Origin: Epiperipatus broadwayi
Taxonomy: Eukaryota; Onychophora; Udeonychophora; Euonychophora; Peripatidae
NCBI GenBank assembly: GCA_028023455.1
Contig: JAQFVV010000012.1
Location: 16,068,364-16,132,363 of the forward strand
Length of the DNA stretch: 64,000 nucleotides
Direction of reading: 5' to 3'
Below, piece after piece: positions 1 through 11,676 of the stretch. Below the pieces are notes generated by a model that did not search any database, was not told where the DNA came from, and saw nothing but the letters and a program-made list of their open reading frames with translations. Positions within the stretch are counted from its first letter, which is position 1. Each line of letters starts with the position of its first letter. Made by a program: the position numbers and the translations under genes.

Positions 1-2018
1 GGAATTTCTTTACTTATTTATTTCCGGTCAATAATAATTAACATTAATAATAATTCCGGGTTATCTAACTCAGTCTATCAAATATATTATTATAATTTAA
101 ATAAAATAATCACTAGCTCAGAACTTTATAAACACAGTTATGTCTGTGAAATGAATCAACATAAACATCTTTTATTATTCCCATGAGACCTGGAGCAATG
201 ACAAAGGAACAAGCCGAGAGATCATTGAGATACTATCCCAATGGCATAAGAACACTATCCTAAATAATTGACTAATAGCATTCCTACGACTTTTAAAACT
301 TTTATCATATCTTAATATTTTTAAAACAAATTCTAGCTCACATAAATAAATTAATTAAATAAAATAGAGTTAAATTAATCAAATCATATCAAATCAAATA
401 GATAAATCAATAAGTAAATAAATAACTAAATCTCAGGTTCATAAATTGTAATTAAAACTGATTTCATATTGCCATAGTAAACTATGATAAGGGAATTTTA
501 TGTCATAGTTCACTACGTAACGAATAACTAATTAATAAGAACAATGACAATAATAAAATAATATAATCTTCTTTTCTTTCTAGATGTATTAAATATTTTC
601 GTGGTAACATTTATTAATCTGATAATCAAAAGTTATGTGGAAACGTTCGAATATATTTTACTTAAATATTGTTGCAATTAACCCATGACCAATACCTGTT
701 CTACTTATACTTCTTTCATTTTATTATGTAAATAAAACAAAATAAATTATTAAAATTTCTAATATTTATTATCCTGTGCAAAATCATAAACATGTTTAAT
801 TATAAACGTGCGTTGTGATTTCATGCATTTCATGTGTAGGAAAAACAACAACCAAGACACAAAGCTTACTAATAAAATTTTATAACATTTTATTAACATT
901 ATAACAAATAACACTTTGTACATTATTTACAGCGGATATCCCTATTTACTTATCACAAACTTTTATTTATACCCGTTGATGTCTTAACATTATTATTATC
1001 GAATTTTATTTTACCCTTTTACCATTAATAATTACAAAAGTATTTTACAATATTATTATTATTGGATACATGTTTTGAGCTTAGCTGAATACACAAAATT
1101 TCTATCCATTAAACTTTTCTATTTGACATTATGTCCTTATAATTTCAAAATTATATTTCTATAAGATCTTTACTGTTATGTAAAGTTATACAAAAATTAC
1201 AAAATTATACTTATTCTTGTTAGTATGGAATCCTACAGAATTTAATCCTTATGATATTTTCATGTTCCTTTTATTATCAATCATAATATAATTACTGATA
1301 AAATTTTGATCCCATCCTTAACTTTATATAGCAATTAACATTATCCACACACTATGTACAAATACACATTTTTTGTTATACATTTCTTTAACTCATTTTC
1401 CAAATAAACATGCAATCTCTTTTACTAAATCTCACGTACAATATTTTAAAATCTTATTATTGTTTTAAAACTTAATTCTAAGGTTTTTCCTTTAAAATTA
1501 TATCAGTTTAGCAATTGGTTTTAAAATTATATCATATGATTCTTCATCTTTTATAATACTTATACTTTCACTTTGGACTTATACAATTCTACTTTACTCT
1601 AGTAAATAACTATTCTTACATAACTACTATCTAACTTACTTTCTATCTTATGTATCATTTCTATAAAATTATCTCCCTGACGATGTATTTTCATGAAATC
1701 AAGATAGCGAAGATATAGATGCGTTGGATCAAAATAAACAAGATATTATCCTTTATAAAACTTTGACAATCATGGCACAGTGAATTTAAGGACGCCATAG
1801 AGGAGTGACTTTTATCTGTCTATCTGCCTCTAGTATTGGAAGGATGCTAAAGCTATTTCTTCAGCTTCATCACATCAGAAAGTTTCAAAGATATGTAAAA
1901 AAACACTGTCCAGAATATATGTGCTCAGTTGTAGGGCGAAGTTATCTACACTGAAGTCACACAAATAATTATGATCCACATATTTCATTCCTTATAGTTT
2001 AATAAAACATCCTCTTGG
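1..2018. other. AT-rich non-coding DNA
   Basis: No supported gene, RNA or transposon structure was found here. The sequence is very AT-rich with scattered stops in all frames. It could be intergenic or intronic. Confidence 0.6.
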
Positions 2019-2045
2019 NNNNNNNNNNNNNNNNNNNNNNNNNNN
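2019..2045. other. Assembly gap (27 N)
   Basis: A run of N bases. The real length of the missing sequence is unknown, so continuity across it should not be assumed. Confidence 0.99.
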
Positions 2046-4855
2046 CACTATCTGATTGATTTCTTCAGATTCATCTCTTCATTACATCGACAAATTCTCT
2101 GTCTACTTTGCTAATAATAATAAAATTCATTTTTATTTAACTATACAGCTATTCTTAAGAAAATTCTTTACTATACTTCTCGTATATTTCTATCTCTACT
2201 GTTATAAACTATTTGAATATTTTCAATATAAAACTCAAAAGAATCACATAATTAATATGCTACTTATTATTAATCATTTTTAGATTATTTATTGCATGCA
2301 CATTTTAAAATTTTACTACTCTCTTAAATATATGTTTGATGTTGGATAAATGTGTACTTATAACTTTTAACATCTTTCATACTTCATTCATTAATAGATG
2401 ACCTATAAAAAAAAATATATTACATATTACCAATAATATTAAAATTACCAACGATCTCTATCCTCTGGATCGTATTTGTAAACTTCTCCATTCCAGGACT
2501 TCTAGTAGGTATTTAAAATTTTCCATACACACATTTTTATTTATACTAATATTTCTCTCATTCCATTAGCTCGTATATTTAAATATAATTATTATAAAAT
2601 TTATGTTTATATGTTTCCCTAAGCTAATTCAAATTTTATACTTTAAATACAATAAAAAAAAATAATTAAAACTATATTTACGATACAGCTTTGTTGGACT
2701 CGCTTGGAAAATCGTTCATTGCAAAGCTAAAAAAAAAATTATATTTTATTTTCTTCAGTCACTTAATGTTCTAATTTAAACTTTTAATTCTGTTTATTAA
2801 TTCTTCTTGGACGATGATCCTTAATTTTCTTCATCTTTTTCCACTTATTCTTGAGATCTCCTTTACATAGTCTGCTAGCTTTTTCCCCCCGCGCTTGGTT
2901 TTCCCTCGATGCATCTTGTACTTTATTTTAAAAATTCAACAAATTTTTCTTTATTTCCATGGATCCATTTTCCTCATTTTAGTGATTAATTATATCTGTT
3001 TAAAATAATATTCTTTCCATTCAATATCTTTTCCTTTTTTCTATGATGAGATAAAAATGTTAGGTTCCTCTTAGTAAGTTCATATAGCACTTTATACAGG
3101 ACTATGGCTTTTCTTCTATTTTTAATTTAGAAACTATATTTTAAATAATGTTTTTCCTTTAATATAACATACTTTTCTTCCTCATTCTTTTTCTATATAC
3201 TTGAACGCTTATTATGATTTTTCTCATAGAGAAATATGACTTAGCTTTAAATACTTATAAAACAAATGTTCGTCATAAGATTCTCTCGATAGCAAATAGT
3301 TTCTTTCTTATATTTTCACACAGCTTTTCCTTTGTATTTTTCCAAGTTATAGGATTTAATTTCTGGTTGAGCACAAATAATACAAAACTTATACAATTTT
3401 CACTCATTTTTCTTTCAATAATTATTTCAATTATTATTCTTGGTATTTCCATTTTATTGTAGGCTGAATGGTCAAATTTGATCAAATCCACTGGTAAGAT
3501 CACGTAGAAATTAGCAAATCATCTTTCTGGATACAAAATTATATTATCTGTTCAAGACTAACTTTAGAATAATTATTAATTTATAAATTTATATTACTTT
3601 TTTCAGCTTCGATGTTACAAGCAATTCAAAAAGGTTACCTTCCTCTTCAACTTTCACATTCCATCTCCCGCTTCTGTCTATCTTAGATTTTTTTCTTGCC
3701 AATTTAAATCCGTTGATTGGTCAATATTTGTTTTTAGCGCGAACAATATTAGTCATTCTATTTTGGATGATAAATTGTACTTTTTAAATAAATATTTATG
3801 ACGTAATGTCTGGAATATTACTTTAACTTAATATTATTAAATTTAATCATAGTTTGATAAAATTATTATTTGATCTTTAAAATAATTATTAAGACAATCT
3901 ATAATATTTTAAACTTTAATTTTTATGATAGATGACAATTATATCTAGTTTTAAATTCACAAACTTTATTATTATTTACCAAGTGTGTGTGTGCGTGAAA
4001 GCATGTAATATACGATCACGTGTCTATTCACTCTACAAAAATAATCTTTTATTTATGTCTCGGTTTAAATTACCAAAACTAATGTATTTTCTAATTTTTG
4101 AAAAATAAATTGAAACTTATAGGACTAAATATAATTCTCACCATCCCGAAGTTTATTAATAAAAATATACCCTATTAATTTTGACTAATTATAATATTAT
4201 CTTTCATTTATTTAAACTATTAATTCTGAAAATATTATATTCTAATCATTACTATAATTTTAACTGTCTATAGCTGTGTTATTTTGTATGGCCAGCTTTC
4301 ACAACCATAAGCAATGATATTAAAACTTTATTTAACTGTTTACTTTTTAAAATACTTTATTATACTGTTATCTGTTAGGTATTTTAGCTTAAAATTGTAT
4401 TACAAATCTATTATTACTTTTATATCACTTAAATATAACTTAAAATTTAAAATTTTTTTCATAATTGACCTTTCTACCCTACCTATGATCTACAGACAAG
4501 GGCACAATATATAATAAATTAAAAAAAAATAATGTTTGAGATTAAAATATTTAAATGTTTAAAATAATTTTCGAAAAACATTTACATATTTTAATCTCAA
4601 ATATTTTTTTTTTAAAATTTCATATTTATTATTTGCGTCACTGTCTGTTTTTAACAAACCCATTATTTTTAAAATTTTTGCTAATTTTTCTAACCTCTAA
4701 ATTTATGCAAATATTAGCAAATTTAATAATAAATTTACAATTTATAAATGAAATAATTTTAAAAAAAGATAATATTACAAACATACATATTTAATTTATT
4801 ATTATTAATGTACGCTATATCTATATAAACGCTCCATATAAACCAAATTTTTAAT
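2046..4855. other. AT-rich non-coding DNA with one hairpin
   Basis: No supported gene. Short open frames (for example 3214-3462 and 4314-4514) have low-complexity AT-driven composition and no recognisable motif. A hairpin with arms of about 27 bp lies at 4533-4560 and 4576-4603. Confidence 0.55.
4533..4603. repeat. Short inverted repeat (hairpin)
   Basis: Arms at 4533-4560 and 4576-4603 are near-perfect reverse complements around a 15-base loop. The core of the left arm reads GAGATTAAAATATTTAAATG. It may be a tiny MITE relic or simply an AT-rich palindrome. Confidence 0.55.
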
Positions 4856-7800
4856 CAGCCCCCCCGGTCAATGGTGTCCCGTTTTACCAATGTTAAAATC
4901 TGGTCACTTTAATGTATACCACCTACATGTTATAAATATTAGTGTACAAAATCTTTCTAAGGGAAACAAACAAGGCAATGTAAATAAATAATTTTTAATA
5001 TTAAAAAAAAAAGAAAATACAGTTAAAAAAAGTAAATGCATTACAAAACATGTTATAATTATAATAATTTTATACTCCTTGACTTCATATTAATAAACCT
5101 TGATATGATTGTATTTATTTCCAGTTCTGCACAAATATCATTTTCAATAGCAATTAATGCCAAATTAACAAGCCGTTTTTGTGACATAGTTGTTCTCAAG
5201 TAAGTTTTAATTAATTTTAACTTAGAAAAAAGAGCGTTCACCGCTTGCAACACTAACAGGTAATGTTAATAATATTCTTAAAGCTATTGATAAGTTTGGC
5301 ATAGATAAATTATTAGAAACTATAAAATTAAGTGTTTCGAAAGGGTTTTGAGAATTTAAAAAATTCTTTTGAAAAATATCTCGAAAAGCACATAATTCGT
5401 CGAATAAATCTGTAGCATTAATATCTTTACTGTTATCAAATTTCAAAATATTTTCTAAATCTTTGCATTTTGCTTGTAACTCGCTCTTATTAATTTCTGA
5501 TATTTTATATAGAAAATTGAAATTATTATAACATGCTTCGAGGAGTTCAAAGCGTTCTGTTAAAGAATTAATCGCTACATCTAAAAGTGTAAAAAACATG
5601 TTTATTTTAAATTTTTCTTCAGGTATTTGAGGTGTTTCGTCCTGATGCTCGTAATCAAATTGACGAGTTTTTTTCCGTTGTCGAACTTCTTTGGCAGTTT
5701 TAAATTCTTTCTCTCCATCAACCTCTTCGCTAAGTTCATCTGCAATTTTGAGAATGTTTTTGAAATTTGAATCTGATCGATATTCTCGTAAAAATTTATT
5801 TAGATTTGCGATCGATTCTAAAGCAAGTGAAGCATTCATATTTACATTTTGGAGCATTTTACTGACAGGATTTATTCTATTTAATATATCATGCCAAATT
5901 ATTAAAGAACAAATAAATTTGTAATCCTTAAGGTTAGTGCAGAGTGATTGAGCTTCATGTTGAATTTCTCTATTAAAAGATTCGTTGTTCATTATTTCAT
6001 AGAGTGCATCATAAATTTCACCCAACTGATACCGTAGAGGCCGGATTGCATCAATTCTGCTTTCCCATCGTGTTTCTGATGATTGTTTTAGAGTTAAAGT
6101 TTTAATAAATTTTAAAAGGATTGACCACCGTTTATAAGATGATGAAAAAAAATTTATATTTTTTGAACAATTGCAAAAAAACCAATTGTATCTACATTGA
6201 CTTTGGCGGCATCGTTTATGATTAAGTTTAAAGAATGAGCAGCACATGGTACGTAAAATGCACGAGGGTTTTTGGTTAAAATCAAATTTTGAAGTCCAGC
6301 CTTTTTGCCTTTCATGTTGGCCCCATTATCATACCCTTGACCACGCATGTCTTCAATGGGAATCTTCCATTTTTCCAGTTGTTCAATTATTGTTGTACAT
6401 AAACCTCGTCCAGTGGAATCTGTTATATCTATGAAACCTAAAAAGTTTTCTCTAATTTTAACCGTTCCATTATTACAAAAAACGAAGCGAATAATTATGG
6501 TCATTTGTTCAGTTTTACTTGCATCTGGTGTACAATCTAAAATAATAGAATAATATTTGGATTTCTTTATCGATAATAAAATTGTTTCCCTAATTGCTGT
6601 ACTTAAAATTTCCAATAATTCATTTTGGCTATCTTTGCTCAAATAATGTACTCTATTGTTTTGATCTAGGGCCCTCTCAACATGATTTTCCATAACGGGA
6701 TCAAACTTCGCAAATAATTCAATTAATTTTAAAAAATTTCCGTTATTTTTTTCGTATAATTTATCAGATGATCCGCGAAATGCTAAATTTTGACTACCAA
6801 GGAATTTGATAATTTCAATCAGCCGTTCCAAAACACTCCTCCAATGTTTCTTTTCCATTTCATATAAATTTTGAGATTGACAATCAATAGTAATTTTGTT
6901 TTTTAATCTTTTCTCAAGTTCATTCCAATTCAATAAACTTTTCATGTGAGCCATACTAGTTTCATGTCTGTGTAAAGTTGTACTTAAATTTCTCCAATTC
7001 TTGTATCCTTCTATGAGGCTAGATTCAGTAGATCCAAAAACTTTGCAACAAAAGCAAAACACAGAGTTCAAAATTTCGGAATAAATAAGCCATTTTCGAA
7101 AAACTACTTCTCCGTTTTCCATTTTTCTATTATAATATACATCAGAAAATTTACGGCCATGTACATCGTTCGGATATATAATATCTTTCTTTTGAACAGG
7201 CCCCATTTCTACTAAAATAACATGTAGTTTGTCATCGATTTTATTCCATTCAGCTGGATCTTCTAAATTTGTACACATTTGATATGATATTGGCACAATG
7301 ACTTTGTTGTCACTTAACTGTTTCTTACTAAAATCTTGTTCAATATTTTCAACAGTTCCCTGTGAACTAGATGATGTGCACGGTTCTGGTTCTTGTTGAG
7401 TATAAGCTATTTCAGAAGCAGTTGATATTTTAAGATATTTATTAAGTGATCCACTTTGTTTTTTAATGTTTGCTATTTTTTCAGCTTGGCGTTTACGATT
7501 TTGTGCACCGGATAGTTTTTTTTTAGTTTTTGATTCCATATTACTTTTACTCATGAACGCCACTTTAAAATAATTTTCAAATGTAATAAATAAATAAATA
7601 CGGACTCTAATTTATATATTTACATCATGTATCTTAATACTTAAGATTATATATCGCTAATTTAGATGTCCAACACAAATTACTTCTTGCCCCAAAATAC
7701 AAAACTCTATACGCGGAGGGGAAGAAGTTGTTTAACTTGTTTACCTAAAAAAGGCAGCTAATAAATTGGAAATATTCAGCCATTGACATTAAAAATGGTC

Positions 7801-7926
7801 AGGTTTTAAAATAACTCAAGTGTCCAGTTTTTTACGCTTGATTGAACATTTTAGTTTTACCATTGGCAAGATTTTCTTTTGTTATCATATATTTTTCTAA
7901 TTAACACAGGTGGCCTGCCAGGCCTG
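4856..7926 (-). mobile_element. hAT-type DNA transposon (ZMYM/TTF zinc-finger class)
   Basis: The element is delimited by a broken transposase gene and two candidate ends. The right end, read on the minus strand, begins CAGGCCTGGCAGGCCACCTG, which looks like a hAT terminus. The left end begins CAGCCCCCCCGGTCAATGGT and matches it only weakly. Subterminal inverted similarity lies at about 4889-4912 and 7786-7812. A clear 8-bp target duplication was not seen, so the outer limits are approximate. A size near 3.1 kb is usual for an autonomous hAT element. Confidence 0.6.
5059..7563 (-). pseudogene. hAT transposase, TTF zinc finger and hAT dimerisation domain, two frameshifts
   Basis: The gene encodes a cut-and-paste transposase of the ZMYM1-like/DUF4371 type. 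Reading from 7563, a basic N-terminus with NLS-like KKK/RKR clusters is followed by a TTF-type zinc finger (FCFCCKVFG...HRHETSMAH). Next come the RNase-H-like core (IILDCTPDASKTEQ, YDNGANMKG), the CAAHSLNL motif, an RW motif and the C-terminal dimerisation segment ending in SVASGERSF. Frame changes at the 6-T run 6159-6164 and the 6-A run 5226-5231 split it into three open segments (7563-6154, 6247-5222, 5253-5059). Each looks like a one-base gain in a homopolymer, so recent inactivation and sequencing error are both possible. The rest is open, which implies a young copy. Confidence 0.85.
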
Positions 7927-8637
7927 ATTTGCGATTTCAATAGAAAATTTCCTGGGATTATAATTATTGTTTACAAGTTCTTACTAAGATTTTAAAATTT
8001 GCGATAAACATCATAAGCAAACGTATGTAATTAATTTGCAAACCTAATTAGTATGCAGAAAAAATAGACTTTTGGCAACGATTAAAATATATAAAATAAA
8101 AAGTAAACTGAAAATTATATTAAGTTTACTGGAATTATACCTATAATATATATTACATACACGTTCGAATATTTATATCAAATTACTATTTAAATAAAAA
8201 ATTAGAAAATGTTTTATTTTGCAATATTATAATCGTTTCTTACGATTTCAAAATTATGTACATGATCTAATATATATATACGCATATACATACATAAGTT
8301 CTAATTTATAATACTTTTAGTGTGTGTTTATTTATATATTTGCTAGCAGAAAGTTACTTATAGTTTACTATAAGCAGTACTATATATATATAAACATTAC
8401 AATATGAAATTTGTAATATAATAAACTTTATGTTTAGTTTATTGTTCATGATAAATAATAGATTTGATTGTTTTATATTTTTAATATTAAGCAGAGCTTG
8501 TGTGCAGGCCTGCTTGTGTGTGTCATTTAATAAGATATAATATGACTTCATATGATTTTCAATAATCTACTCTCAATAATTTTTGTAAATAAACATTTGA
8601 GAATAATATTCTTCAAATGTGAGTATTTTTAATTTCT
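7927..8637. other. AT-rich non-coding DNA
   Basis: Nothing recognisable was found beyond short TA microsatellite tracts near 8270-8290 and 8380-8390. Confidence 0.6.
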
Positions 8638-8745
8638 CAGGGATGGCGCCTTCTTTTTCAGATGCTAATCTCTCAGTGATGGCGCCTCCTTCTGCCAGCG
8701 CCCGCATGCCTAGCATGCGTTGCATGCCCGCTTCCGCCGGCCCTG
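8638..8745. repeat. GC-rich short element with CAGGG/CCCTG ends
   Basis: This block of about 108 bp is strongly GC-rich against its AT-rich surroundings. It starts CAGGGATGGCG and ends CGCCGGCCCTG, so its termini are inverted repeats (9 of 11 bases), as in hAT-type MITEs. Inside are two near-copies of a TCTCAG-N-GATGGCGCC motif and three GCATGC-type palindromes. No matching 8-bp target duplication was seen. Confidence 0.4.
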
Positions 8746-10301
8746 ACTACATAGGTCATAGGGACTTTGCTCTATTTTATGACAATACGACATTAATTAC
8801 TTAAGAAAAATTCATTATCACAGAGATCAGAAAATATTCTAAAGATAAATAAAACATAGTATTATATAGGAAATAATCCTAAATATTAATCTTAAATAGA
8901 AAATTGCAAAACAACCTTACTTTAAAACAACAAATATTCATATAAATAAATAATATAATATCAAATATAAATAGTTTTAAATTATATAATACCCGTTTGT
9001 TCAAGTTCATTTCTTTTAAAATATATTTATATGTTACAATATGTCATGAAGATTATATATATTTTATTTAATAATAAACAAATGTAAAAAAAATATTAAT
9101 AAGTAAATAAAAGTTCTTTAAACAGTCTGTATTTATGTTGAAATAATTCCTTGAGGAATTTTTTTTTAAGATGATGCAATTTCTAAGAAATCCATTACAC
9201 ATATGGTTTCAATAAGAAATTGTTTACCAGATGTAGGTTTTCCTTTTTGCAACATAAAAATTTTTAGAGATAAAGTTCAGCAGTATTTTTCTTTTTTTGA
9301 TCAATTACTTTTAAACATTCTCTGTTCCTATTGTAACTTTCTCATGTAAATGACATTCTATAATAAAATATTAATTTTAGGCAAGATAGAAAACAATCAC
9401 CTTCAGGAATAATTATTTTGGGGTTGTCTAGCCCATTATTCCCAGCAATGCAACTGATATATCAAGAAATATCTATCTAAAACACAAAGTTAAGTAAGTA
9501 GTCCATATGATTTAGTTCTATTTATAAACTCCTATTTCACATCAAGCTTTAAGTCACCATTGCTATAATAATGCATTGATATTTTTTTTTTCACTCAAAC
9601 TTTAACCTGTTCAACCTTGGGACACATTTCTATTCTTTAAAGATTCTGACAATCACCAATACTGCAATGAGAAAGTCTTTTTAAAAAGCTACAATATCCT
9701 TTACCAATAAAAATATTTCAAATTACATAATAATATTTAGCACCATAGTAAACAATCTTTTTTTAATATTAAATGAAATTCTATATTAAAGTTTTAAAAT
9801 AATATTTCTTTAAATTTAAAAATAGGAATAATAATCATAAAATGCACCCACATACATTTCAAAGAATAAACTAAGATTATACTAATTATTTTACATCATT
9901 TTAATAATAGATATAAATTAACACAAATATGAATTTATTATTTCTATTGCTAAAATCATTCATTCACATATAAAATGTTTTATAGTACATAGAATCTTAT
10001 TAATTTCTAATATAATGTATGTGCTTGAACAAAGAATATCAATTTTAATATTGTTATACCACAAATTCAAAAGATGATATTAGAAATTTCAAAAGATTTA
10101 ATAGTTCCTTTATAAGGTATTCAATCTTAATAACATTGTATTTGTAATAAGGGAATAAACATTTTTGAATTACATATATTATTAAGATCATAATATATAT
10201 AAATTAATAAAAGAGACATTATCTAAATTGAAAAATAATTTAAAAACACGACATGAAATATAATGTTTCAGATTTTAGTGTGGTGTGGCTAACTTATACA
10301 T
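8746..10301. other. AT-rich non-coding DNA
   Basis: No gene or exon could be supported. I looked here for further CFP1 exons on the minus strand and found none. Confidence 0.55.
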
Positions 10302-10365
10302 ATATATTGTACCGGTCAACCGCATACTCCGTTAATATAAGCATGCGCACAAATAGAACATGAAA
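10302..10365. repeat. 64-bp direct repeat, left copy
   Basis: This is identical to 17135-17198 except for one base (A versus C at 10355). It consists of ATATAT plus the first 58 bases of the LTR that starts the downstream minus-strand array (TGTACCGGTCAACCGCATAC...). The two copies sit immediately outside the forward LTR element. Confidence 0.95.
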
Positions 10366-10454
10366 TACCTGAGTTATATATTTATTGAATTACTAGTGTT
10401 ATATTTTGAACCTTTACTTAGTTATTTCTATTTGAACTCATTTATTATGTTACA
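10366..10454 (+). repeat. 5' LTR remnant (last 89 bp)
   Basis: This stretch is identical to the 3' LTR end at 17046-17134 and finishes TGTTACA just before the primer-binding site. The rest of the 5' LTR is missing. The 64-bp repeat abuts it directly. Confidence 0.85.
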
Positions 10455-10455
10455 A

Positions 10456-10473
10456 TGGCGCCCAACGTGGGGC
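10456..10473 (+). promoter_or_regulatory. Primer-binding site, tRNA-Lys
   Basis: TGGCGCCCAACGTGGGGC matches the complement of the 3' end of arthropod tRNA-Lys(CTT) over 18 bases. It sits one base after the LTR end. This is where minus-strand DNA synthesis would be primed. Confidence 0.9.
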
Positions 10474-11676
10474 CTGATATTTTACCATATACCTGAAAAA
10501 GAGAGTCTATAGAATGATGGGAGATGTGTGGTTAAAAATAAAGAAATTTTTTTTTAGTAAAATTTTTTTTTTTCAGTAAAAATTTTTTTTTGTCTTACAA
10601 AATTTTCTTGGCCAAACAGTCTTATTTTAAATGATGATGTTTAATATGATTTAATTTTTCATTGATGATGATAAAATGGGTACAGCCATAAAACAGCTTA
10701 GTTTTGTTTTATCAATTTTGAAAATAGAGATGAATATCACAACTTAAGACAAAGGTGAAATAAATAATAGAATTTTTTTTTGTGGAACATTAAAATAATT
10801 TATTGCCAGATAGGATAGGCATAGTAATAGTGATGAATTATGGAATAGTAGTCTCATGTGTGTTTGGGGAGTTCATTTTGTAAAAAGTCTATGATTTTAG
10901 AGGTTTGATTGGATGGTTGATCGTTGGAGTTTGGTTGGTTAGATTGCAGTTTTGATGATGAGTGGAGAGTTTTGTCATTGCCTTGAGAATGCTATGTATT
11001 TCGTGTAACTTATGAATGATCAAACCCATTCACTGCTCCAACCCAATTTATATGTTATCTTTATTTTATCATGAAGCAGTTAACAGTAGTCCTGCCATGA
11101 TATCAGCCTATAAGTCTCCAAGAGAGAGAGCAAGGTTTCGTTTTTGTAGTCTATAATAAGCAGGGCATTCCTTGATACTTGCCACATAAGACTCCAAGAG
11201 AGAGAGCAAGGCATTGTTTATCTACTTTAGCCCCTAAGACTTAAAATACATCTTTTATTGCAACAGAGTTTGCTTCATTTAATCAAGGGTTGTGGTAGTT
11301 AATAGTGATCGAATTGGGATGATCTTCTGAGTGCTCGTGATGCATTGTGTGATTATAGTGCTGTGACTGAATTCTTTTATTTATCTCAAGATTGTGAACT
11401 GCTAGTCATTCTGTGGACTGTCAATATCTGTCGGATTTCTGGGAGAATGGATGAATGTATAATTTGGGCTATTACAGACAGACATGCACTATATAGATTA
11501 TTGTTGTGTAGTTCATTAAATAAGGATATTAAAATTTTTTTTTGTTGTATTTGTAAATGCATAATAAGGTGAAAATCAAATCAGTCAGTTGGTCAGAATA
11601 GGTGTCAGACAGGGAGAAGATGTGTGGATTTTTGATGGTCAGGGAAGTACAGATGGGATATATATAGTTTTATAAC
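10474..11676 (+). other. Leader region of the forward LTR element
   Basis: This is non-coding leader between the primer-binding site and the gag-like ORF. Two copies of a CCAAGAGAGAGAGCAAGG motif occur near 11118-11135 and 11193-11210. A short open frame at 11345-11572 has no recognisable domain and is probably chance. Confidence 0.5.
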
